Positions 8,201-13,047 of a stretch of DNA of 13,112 nt are shown here, in pieces. The stretch spans positions 1 through 13,112 of the forward strand of contig JBDTVS010000057.1 in assembly GCA_040007095.1 (NCBI GenBank), in the 5' to 3' direction. A model generated the notes under the pieces. It searched no databases and had not been told where the DNA came from. It saw nothing but the letters and a program-made list of their open reading frames with translations. The translations under genes and the position numbers were made by a program. This DNA comes from JBDTVS01 sp040007095 (GTDB lineage: Bacteria > Acidobacteriota > Vicinamibacteria > Vicinamibacterales > CAVVIG01). Positions within the stretch are counted from its first letter, which is position 1; each line of letters starts with the position of its first letter.

Positions 8201-8421
8201 CCTGGCGGCAGATCGGTCACGCGGTACTGTCCGGTGCCGTCGCTGACCACGCTACGTGACTTCTCGATAAGTACGGGGCTCGTCGCTTCGACGGTCACTC
8301 CGGGGAGTACGGCGGCCGAGGCATCTCGGACGACGCCGGCGATCGTTGCCTGGGCGAACAGGATACTGGGTGCCAACAGTATTCCTGCAACCGCCATTAC
8401 TACCTTCACGACTCGGTGCAT
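5269..8421 (-). CDS. TonB-dependent outer-membrane receptor, Oar-like, with carboxypeptidase-regulatory-like domain
   Basis: This encodes 1050 residues. The ATG at 8421 has GGAGG six bases upstream (complement of 8428-8432); an in-frame TTG two codons earlier overlaps that spacing and is rejected. In order: signal peptide (1-23, ending in ILFAQA), a carboxypeptidase-regulatory-like beta-sandwich (about 25-105; GVVRDASAAVLPGVTVEA, then GQYRVTDLPPGTYVV), a TonB-box-like QETVTVSGEAP (about 113-123), and a plug domain to about 240 (EEMQVLISGGLGESETGGPM, then NIVPKSGGNQFRG). The remaining roughly 800 residues form the barrel, ending in the canonical terminal Phe (LNVTLNF). Three Cys pairs in presumed outer loops (near HRC...AGC, VDC...DLC and NNC...DSC) could form disulfides. 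Length and order match the large acidobacterial receptor family. The cargo is probably a siderophore, oligosaccharide or other large organic molecule and cannot be told from sequence. The gene diverges from the VOC/CMD unit. Confidence 0.93.
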   Translation of the reverse strand: MHRVVKVVMAVAGILLAPSILFAQATIAGVVRDASAAVLPGVTVEATSPVLIEKSRSVVSDGTGQYRVTDLPPGTYVVTFSLSGFSTVKREGLAVSGSGVIQVNVDLRVGGLQETVTVSGEAPVVDTQSVRREVVLNNETLNTLPATRGYGGALAAVPALNIGGVAGGGANSAPTTPSMMFFTAHGGASGEGRLTTNGLTVAAPFGGGGVSDVTYDIANAEEMQVLISGGLGESETGGPMINIVPKSGGNQFRGAGFFSTAGDWATSNNVDDQLRSFGITQPPTLRKNWDVSGSLGGPVKKDRLWFFTNVRNWGNAAVVDGIFANRFAGDASHWDYAANPSIEARNTESRQIYAGRLTAQISPRNRVTFSHDYQHRCSGSSLTGNGAGCRQAGSDWVGSGRTFGADTVSPESFPGYHDFPYNTTQLTYSAPINSRLLLEAGFSRFAYDYARFGMAAPDGLMNLIPVTEQSGIYGRPQFTYRGVFDPLDFGFNDNKALQSAWRAALSYVTGAHNLKVGYQGYFSAVHNGRVPNNTQLRYTFNNQVPISVSYFLAPRWDQHDRTETFGMFAQDQWTAGRLTLQGAVRFDRAWSWAPADGNGATGTSRFNPLPISFGEIVSVRGYNDITPRLGMAYDVRGNGKTAIKINAGRYLEAATADVIYSSNNPAARIVTRIGSGAGSAARGWTDGNGNYAVDCDLLNPAAQNNLATGGDLCASVGGNNLNFGNANPNSTTVNPAILGGWGVRPYDWQFGASVQHELLPRVSIEAGYTRRWWGNFFVTDNVLTTAADYDSYAIAVPQHANLPGGGGTASFVAITPAANARGAQNYMTSETDYGSARTSYWQGGDFTATARLANGLTVQGGTSTGRAVRNNCDVTKALPELLGTARVDSCAVTEKWSTSFKGLASYTLPKVGVLVSASMRSLEVAPGGGVATNGLSLAANYVVPNTLIVQSLGRLPANALATGTTTVNLLNPGVLYTLNRINLVDMRFAKIIKFAGRRMDVGIDLYNLFNSNVTTSYQQTYEQRTDGAAWLTPTAIASPRLARLNVTLNF

Positions 8422-8727
8422 GCTCAACCTCCAGGACTTCGTGGGCCGTCCGTGCCTGGCTCGGGCGTGTTAGCAAGGGACTTCCCACGACTTTGTCGGC
8501 GATTCGGAATGGTCTACCGTGGCGAAGAAGCTACCACACACTTAGGAATTCTTTTTCGACATTTGGGCGCGCGCAAGACCGCAACTCGCCGTGAAACACG
8601 GCGTTGGATGGAGTCTCCAAACATATGGATCCGAACGCGCCGGTCTTTCGACAATAACTGGAGGGCTGGAGGCGCTATCATCGCGTCGGAAACCAGGATC
8701 CAACCCGGACAACCTTGGGGGACTGCA
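8422..8727. promoter_or_regulatory. Divergent control region between receptor and VOC/CMD unit, with 17-bp dyad at 8587-8603
   Basis: This 306-base gap must contain the promoters of both the receptor (minus) and the VOC/CMD pair (plus). The clearest feature is the perfect dyad CGCCGTG-AAA-CACGGCG at 8587-8603, roughly midway and 125 bases upstream of the VOC start; it could be an operator or a small hairpin. TATCAT at 8676-8681 could be a -10 for the plus strand but lacks a well-spaced -35. An open frame in the VOC frame extends back through the gap, but its composition is not protein-like. No RNA gene is seen. Confidence 0.45.
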
Positions 8728-9201
8728 ATGAAGAGAATCGACACAATCGTGGTGGGTGCGTGCCTGGCGGTTTTGGTGGCAAGTGCCGCGCACGCCGACG
8801 TGACCATGAATTCAGTACGAATCGCGGCGGCGAACACCGTGACGCTGGCCAAGTTCTACCAGTCTGCGTTCGGCATGCAGGAGGTCAACCGCATAGAAGT
8901 CACCGGCGGGCCGGAGATCTTCGTGAACTTCGGCGCCACGGTAGAAGCGGCCAAGGCCAATCGAGGTCTCCCGATCGTGATCATGCACCGTGCCGACGAC
9001 ACCGTGAAGGATCCGATCGCCCACGTGATCCTGAATGTCACAGACATGAATGCCACCGCGGCGGCGATCAAGGCAGCTGGCGGCTCGATGGCCGGCGACC
9101 CGCGCCCATTCGGGAATACCGGCGTGGTCATCGGCATCGCCGTCGACCCTGCCGGCAACCGGATCGAGCTGATTCAGCGTCCCGCCGCAGCCGCCCGCTG
9201 A
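8728..9201 (+). CDS. Exported VOC-fold (glyoxalase/bleomycin-resistance-like) protein
   Basis: This encodes 157 residues. The ATG at 8728 has GGGGGA five bases upstream, and the first 23 residues form a signal peptide (MKRIDTIVVGACLAVLVASAAHA), which argues against the longer open frame beginning at 8416. The mature part carries the paired beta-alpha-beta-beta-beta modules of the vicinal oxygen chelate superfamily: NTVTLAKFYQSAFGM in module one, and AHVILNVTDMNATAAAIKAAGG...GIAVDPAGNRIELIQ in module two. Candidate metal ligands are H87, H99 and E147; the His or Gln usual on the first strand (MNSVRI) is missing, so metal binding may be altered. Most VOC enzymes are cytoplasmic, so the export signal is notable. 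It sits 33 bases before the CMD gene, and the two are probably one transcript. The reaction is unknown; a binding role is equally possible. Confidence 0.83.
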   Translation: MKRIDTIVVGACLAVLVASAAHADVTMNSVRIAAANTVTLAKFYQSAFGMQEVNRIEVTGGPEIFVNFGATVEAAKANRGLPIVIMHRADDTVKDPIAHVILNVTDMNATAAAIKAAGGSMAGDPRPFGNTGVVIGIAVDPAGNRIELIQRPAAAAR

Positions 9202-9234
9202 ACGCGCTCGCGACATCACTGCGAAGGAGCGGTC

Positions 9235-10455
9235 ATGAGATTCATCTGCGCATCGCTCGTCCTGAGTACGATACTTGTCCTCCAGGTGCCGTCCCACGCC
9301 GCCGGGCCGCGAATCGGGCCCGTACCGGAGGGTCAAAGGAGCAGCGAGCAGCAATCGCTCGCGGCAAAGCTCGCCTCGTCCGGCATGCGCAATGCGGTTG
9401 GCACGTACCTCAACCATCCGGTCCTGGCGGAGCACGTCCTCCCCTACGAGCACTACGTCTGGAATGACTCGACACTCCCTCCGCGTCACCGGGCGATTGT
9501 CGGTCTGCGCACGGTCTGGCTCACGCGGTCCAACTATCTATGGGCCCACCGGGCCGGCACGGCGCGCCAAGCCGGACTCACGGACGAAGACCTGAAACGC
9601 ATCGCGCAAGGAGTCGATGCAAAGGGGTGGGACGGGTTCGAGACCACGCTGCTGCGGGCCGCGGACGAGTTGCACGTGGACTCGTTCGTCTCGGACGCGA
9701 CCTGGCGTGCACTGGCGGTGCGCTACGACACCAACCAATTGATCGACCTGGTGGATACCGTCGGCGCGGTCACCTTGCACGCAGGGGCCATCAACTCACT
9801 CGGTGTGGAAGTCGAGTCGAATCTGCTGGATCGTCTGCCCTCCGGCATCCCATTTACGGTCGCCGCCACGCGCACCAACCTGCGCCTGATCGGCAAAGAG
9901 GCGCGGATTCCTCCACTCCGGCCCGACCAGTGGACGCCGGAGCAGCGCAAGAGATTCGATCCGAATGGAGAAGGACGCGGCGCCGCCAATGTGTTCGTCA
10001 CGTTCGTGCGCAATCCAGCCGCCGATCGCTTGCGAGGGCCGATCAATCAGCACATCCTCAACGCGACGACCCTGACAGCCCGACAGCGGGAATTGCTGCT
10101 CATGCGCATCGGCGTGTTGTGCCGCTCCGAGTACGAATGGGCGGCCCATTCACGCAGCGGCCGACGGACCGGCATGAACGACGCGGATGTGGCACGCATC
10201 GTGGCGGGGCCGGACAGCGGCGGCGGTGATCCGATCGAAACCGCGTTGCTGCGTGCCACCGACGAACTTTATCGAGACGACCGCGTTTCGGACGATACCT
10301 GGGCTGCGCTCGCCAACGGCCTCGACACCAGGCAACTGCTCGATGCGCTGATCGCCGTCGGCGGCTATCGGGCCACATCGATGGCGATCAACAGTGCCGG
10401 CGTGCAGCTCGACGCCAACATGGCGGATTTTCGGTTCCCGCCTGCTCTGCGCTAG
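9235..10455 (+). CDS. Exported tandem carboxymuconolactone-decarboxylase-like protein
   Basis: This encodes 406 residues, with AGGAG before the ATG. Residues 1-22 are a signal peptide (hydrophobic ICASLVLSTILVLQV, then SHAA). The mature protein consists of two CMD-like units, about 40-196 and 222-400, that align along their length: RSNYLWAHRAGTARQAGL (98-115) against RSEYEWAAHSRSGRRTGM (297-314), TTLLRAADELH against TALLRATDELY, and INSLGVEVESN against INSAGVQLDAN. Unit two keeps the family's YEWxxH motif (H305). In unit one the corresponding residue is Arg106 with His105 just before it, so the pocket differs. The AhpD-type CxxC is absent, so peroxidase-reductase chemistry is not expected. 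Classical CMD is a small cytoplasmic enzyme of the protocatechuate pathway; this one is duplicated and exported. It ends convergent with the glycosyltransferase gene. Confidence 0.85.
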   Translation: MRFICASLVLSTILVLQVPSHAAGPRIGPVPEGQRSSEQQSLAAKLASSGMRNAVGTYLNHPVLAEHVLPYEHYVWNDSTLPPRHRAIVGLRTVWLTRSNYLWAHRAGTARQAGLTDEDLKRIAQGVDAKGWDGFETTLLRAADELHVDSFVSDATWRALAVRYDTNQLIDLVDTVGAVTLHAGAINSLGVEVESNLLDRLPSGIPFTVAATRTNLRLIGKEARIPPLRPDQWTPEQRKRFDPNGEGRGAANVFVTFVRNPAADRLRGPINQHILNATTLTARQRELLLMRIGVLCRSEYEWAAHSRSGRRTGMNDADVARIVAGPDSGGGDPIETALLRATDELYRDDRVSDDTWAALANGLDTRQLLDALIAVGGYRATSMAINSAGVQLDANMADFRFPPALR

Positions 10456-10481
10456 CGCGTGTGAACAAGCACGACGTTCAA

Positions 10482-10508
10482 CGCCGAGACCGCAAAGGCC
10501 GCGGGGAC
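10482..10508. repeat. Nine-base periodic repeat between convergent genes
   Basis: Three degenerate nonamers sit end to end: CGCCGAGAC, CGCAAAGGC, CGCGGGGAC. They are of the same type as the tract at 2261-2330 and again intergenic, here filling half of the 58-base gap between the CMD and glycosyltransferase genes. No ordinary hairpin terminator is seen in this gap. Confidence 0.6.
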
Positions 10509-10513
10509 GAACC

Positions 10514-11278
10514 CTACTGACCGACCACCTCGCGAATCTCGATGATCGGCGGCGGCGAAGGCAGAGCGCTGCGCCTGAGTTCCAGATACGTCCGCGCCAT
10601 GGTCATGCCAAAGCGTGCGATCTTGTTGGCGCCGTACCCGCTGCGCCCCACCGGCCGCGGTCGGTGCTCGACCCACACGTTGGCCGGGCGGGAGGCGCAT
10701 CGCACCAGCAGGCCTCGCAGATACGGATCGCGTAAACGATAGGCGCACAGGCGATCGACCACCTCGCGCCGCATCAGGCGAAAGCTGGTGAAGACGAAGC
10801 CTGGCGGTTTGTCGAAGAGCCATCGGTCGAGAAGTCCGACCGTCCGGCTCCCGAGCCAACGCACCGGCGTCCCAGTCTGCCGGAATCGGCCGCAGACCAG
10901 ATCGTGTCCCTCTTCCGCCTGCTCGACCAGACGCACAATCTGATCGGGCGGCTGCTGCAGGTCGTCGTCGAGCGTGACGACGAAGTCGCCCGTGGTGCGC
11001 GCGAGCCCGAACAGGGTGGCGGCGTGCTGCCCGTGATTGGAAGCCAGATCGATGGCCGTCACGCACGTGGTGGTGCACGCTGTCTCACACAGAACATCCC
11101 AACTGCGATCGGTGCTCCCATCGTTGACCGCGATAATCTCGCAGCTCCAGCCGTGCCTTTCGAAGAATGCGATGGTCTGCCGAATCGTCGTCTCCACGAT
11201 GTCCGCGCTGTTGAACACGGGAATGACCACGCTGTACCGGGGCACCTTCGACGATGAGACTGTCGACCACTCAGGCAT
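10514..11278 (-). CDS. GT2 family glycosyltransferase, dolichyl/undecaprenyl-phosphate-sugar synthase-like but without membrane helices
   Basis: This encodes 254 residues. GT-A landmarks: VVIPVFNS (17-24), the nucleotide-binding VNDGSTDRS (51-59) and the metal-binding LDDDLQQPPDQI (103-114), the last typical of the ArnC/GtrB/DPM1 group that charges polyprenyl phosphate with a sugar. An NHGQHAATLFGLARTTGD segment (81-98) also matches that group. Bacterial members usually add two C-terminal transmembrane helices; here the protein ends after a polar tail (SPPPIIEIREVVGQ), so it is either peripheral or a soluble variant. The start ATG at 11278 has no good ribosome site; only 15 bases separate it from the MITE-like element upstream. 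It lies downstream of the methyltransferase in the same direction and presumably belongs to the same polysaccharide cluster. The acceptor is unknown. Confidence 0.85.
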   Translation of the reverse strand: MPEWSTVSSSKVPRYSVVIPVFNSADIVETTIRQTIAFFERHGWSCEIIAVNDGSTDRSWDVLCETACTTTCVTAIDLASNHGQHAATLFGLARTTGDFVVTLDDDLQQPPDQIVRLVEQAEEGHDLVCGRFRQTGTPVRWLGSRTVGLLDRWLFDKPPGFVFTSFRLMRREVVDRLCAYRLRDPYLRGLLVRCASRPANVWVEHRPRPVGRSGYGANKIARFGMTMARTYLELRRSALPSPPPIIEIREVVGQ

Positions 11279-11293
11279 GATCCATCAAGCCGT

Positions 11294-11493
11294 GCTGCCC
11301 GTGGTGAAAGTCCGTCGTCGCACCGAGGCGGGCGATGCGCCCGGATCGCGAGGCGTGAAACGCGAGAATACCGGGAGTATTTGAGCGTTGAGCAACGCCG
11401 CGAGGCCCGGGGTCCCCAACGCGGCACCCGCGTTGGGGTGGGAAGCGGGATGCAGCGTTCGCCGAATGCAGACGGACTTTTACCACGGGCTGC
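11294..11493. mobile_element. 200-bp MITE-like element with 23-bp terminal inverted repeats
   Basis: Positions 11294-11316 are the reverse complement of 11471-11493 with 21 of 23 bases matching (left end begins GCTGCCCGTGGTGAAAGTCC). Outside these limits the similarity stops. The interior is non-coding and contains a perfect 11-bp hairpin. The right end overlaps the last base of the methyltransferase stop codon, and the left end lies 15 bases before the glycosyltransferase start, so the element fills the gap between two co-directional genes. No target-site duplication is evident. A small non-autonomous transposable element or a structured dispersed repeat both fit; no matching transposase lies in the window. 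Confidence 0.6.
11414..11438. repeat. Perfect 11-bp hairpin inside the MITE-like element
   Basis: CCCCAACGCGG (11414-11424) and its exact complement (11428-11438) flank the three-base loop CAC. The same left-arm 11-mer occurs at 13102-13112, where the window ends. The hairpin could end transcripts coming from the methyltransferase gene and so lower expression of the glycosyltransferase. No T-run follows it in the minus-strand direction. Confidence 0.7.
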
Positions 11494-12266
11494 TAACTAA
11501 TGCCCGCCGCGGGACGCTCGGCACTGAAGATCTGAAATGCGTGGCAGACGTCCGGCAACGCGAGACGCTCCATGGCGAGGTCCAGCCGCGAGCCCCAGGG
11601 CCGGTCGACAACGAAGGCTGGGAGGAAGCCGAATCGAGACAAGGCGGGCCGGACAAGGCCGGCATTCCGCATCGCGCCGAAGACCACGCCCGGCCGCATC
11701 CGCGTCATCCCCTTGTCGCCTTGCCACGTCATTCCCGGCGTCATCAGCATCTGAAGATAGAAGAGCGGGTTCCAGCCGTTGGCGTCCAGAAGCACCAGCC
11801 GCCCGCCCGGCTTGAGCATTTGTGACATCGCTGCAATGGCGTCGGTCATGTCCCTCAGATGGTGAAGGACGAAGAAACCCAAGACGACGTCGTAGGAGTC
11901 GTGCAGCGACGCCGGCGGCTCGAGCGCATCCGCGCAGTGCAGCGGGATGCCAACCTGCAATCCGCCGTGCGCTCGGAGGCGGTCCAGCAGCCCGGGCGAG
12001 AGATCGAGCCCTTCGACCTGCACACCGCGCTCTGCCAGCAACAGTGTGAAGCGGCCCATGCCGCATCCGACTTCGAGCACGCGATCGGCGCGGGTAATCG
12101 ACGCCGCGCGCATCATTTCGAAGAGCTGTCGTGTGAGGTGCCTCGATTTCCTGGGAAGAATCGTCCGGCTGATGGCGTGTTCGCAATAGTCGATCTGGAA
12201 GCGATTGTTCGCCTCGATTTGCGTCGGTCGATCCCCCACGACACTGTCGCTAGTGCTCACGTGCAC
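11493..12266 (-). CDS. Class I SAM-dependent methyltransferase
   Basis: This encodes 257 residues. The Rossmann SAM-binding motif VLEVGCGMG is at 63-71, followed by acidic D88 ending the second strand (GVQVEGLDLS), the adenine-site CADAL (111-115), FVLHHLRDM (132-140) after strand four, and LKPGGRLVLLDANGWNP (151-167), all in the order of the Methyltransf_11/25 group. The C-terminal part after about residue 170 is variable and would form the substrate cap. The start is taken as the GTG at 12266, overlapping the end of the acetyltransferase gene by 17 bases; a second GTG lies two codons on, and neither has a clear ribosome site, so translation is probably coupled to the gene before it. From context it may methylate a sugar or lipid-linked intermediate, but the motifs do not reveal the substrate. 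Confidence 0.87.
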   Translation of the reverse strand: MHVSTSDSVVGDRPTQIEANNRFQIDYCEHAISRTILPRKSRHLTRQLFEMMRAASITRADRVLEVGCGMGRFTLLLAERGVQVEGLDLSPGLLDRLRAHGGLQVGIPLHCADALEPPASLHDSYDVVLGFFVLHHLRDMTDAIAAMSQMLKPGGRLVLLDANGWNPLFYLQMLMTPGMTWQGDKGMTRMRPGVVFGAMRNAGLVRPALSRFGFLPAFVVDRPWGSRLDLAMERLALPDVCHAFQIFSAERPAAGIS

Positions 12267-12924
12267 GACCGTTCGGCGATGCTTCCCTGGTCACTCTTGC
12301 AGGCACGCCCATCACCTGCACGCAATCGGGAACGTCTCGCGTGACCACGGCGCCCGCGCCAACAACCGCATGAGCGCCGATCGTCACCCGATCCAGCACG
12401 ATCGCGCCCATCCCAATGTACGCGCCTTCTCCGATGGTGACGGCGCCGGCGATGTTCGCCCCCGGCGAAATCGTCACATAGTCGTGAACCGTCGTGTGAT
12501 GGCCGATGAGCACTCCACGGTTGACGATGACGTGCCGGCCAAGGCGGGTATGCGAGGCGACGATCACGCCGACGTTGAGCACCGACCCGGCGCCGACCGA
12601 GCTGGTGCTCGATACGCGGGCGCCGGGATGTTCGATGCGAGCGAATCGGAACCCCAGCGATGCCGCGTGCTCGATGAAGCCCTTCCGGCGGGTGGTGCCG
12701 AGGCCGCAGACGGCCTCGTGCGTCGCAGCCAATGGCGCGGCGTCGTCAATCCAGATGACTGGCCGGCCGAGGAAGGGCTGACGCGTCTTTTCGCGATCGA
12801 AGTTCTCGACAAACGCGCAGACGACATACTGTCCCGTTTCTTCGGCGAGGTCGGTGACTTCCGGCACGAAGAGGCTGGTGCCAAGAATGACCAAGCGGAT
12901 CTTGTGAGACGCCTCGTCGTTCAT
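12250..12924 (-). CDS. NeuD/PglD-like sugar O/N-acetyltransferase (left-handed beta-helix)
   Basis: This encodes 224 residues. The N-terminal alpha/beta domain (about 9-98) corresponds to the PglD_N sugar-nucleotide-binding domain; a short linker (IEHPGARVSS) leads to hexapeptide repeats from about 105 to 195 (V-GAGSVLN, VGVIVASHTRLG, TIGEGAYIG, TIGAHAVVG, GAGAVVTRDV). It closes with the family's VMGVPAR motif (204-210). H142 in VLIGHHTTVHDYV aligns with the catalytic His of PglD. The Gly-rich loop that usually reads G-A-G-G-H near the N-terminus is GTSLFV here (15-20), so the bound sugar nucleotide may differ or be absent. Relatives acetylate sialic acid or UDP-amino-sugars for glycan assembly using acetyl-CoA. 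It is the first gene of the minus-strand cluster and overlaps the methyltransferase gene. Confidence 0.88.
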   Translation of the reverse strand: MNDEASHKIRLVILGTSLFVPEVTDLAEETGQYVVCAFVENFDREKTRQPFLGRPVIWIDDAAPLAATHEAVCGLGTTRRKGFIEHAASLGFRFARIEHPGARVSSTSSVGAGSVLNVGVIVASHTRLGRHVIVNRGVLIGHHTTVHDYVTISPGANIAGAVTIGEGAYIGMGAIVLDRVTIGAHAVVGAGAVVTRDVPDCVQVMGVPARVTREASPNGRAREH

Positions 12925-12963
12925 TGATTGTCACCAGCTGGAACGCAGGATTCGATTTAACCA

Positions 12964-13005
12964 TGATCACAACGACACTCCTCGACAGACGCGTCGTGAT
13001 CACGA
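12964..13005. promoter_or_regulatory. Paired TGATCA palindromes upstream of the polysaccharide cluster, candidate operator
   Basis: A perfect 12-bp palindrome TCGTGATCACGA lies at 12994-13005, and a second TGATCA core at 12964-12969 carries a partial match (flanked by ACAACGAC). The two core centres are 33 bases apart, about three helical turns, so they face the same side of the DNA. They lie about 42 and 75 bases upstream of the acetyltransferase start codon, a usual place for regulator binding. The regulator is unknown. Confidence 0.35.
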
Positions 13006-13021
13006 GAAAGGTGTGCAAATC

Positions 13022-13039
13022 GCCGCTCCGAGGGGCGGC
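13022..13039. other. GC-rich hairpin beside the right repeat arm
   Basis: GCCGCTC (13022-13028) can pair with GGGCGGC (13033-13039), with one G-T pair and a four-base loop. It separates the right inverted-repeat arm from the promoter region of the acetyltransferase gene and could stop transcription entering from outside the window. Confidence 0.35.
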
Positions 13040-13047
13040 CAGCTCTC

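Noticed and set aside
11271..11486. Short minus-strand frame inside the MITE-like element
   Set aside because: It spans the hairpin and both terminal repeats and gives an Arg/Gly-rich sequence without domain; it is more likely an effect of repeat composition.
12746..13018. Minus-strand frame starting upstream of the acetyltransferase
   Set aside because: It overlaps the acetyltransferase in another frame and crosses the candidate operator; there is no domain or ribosome site.
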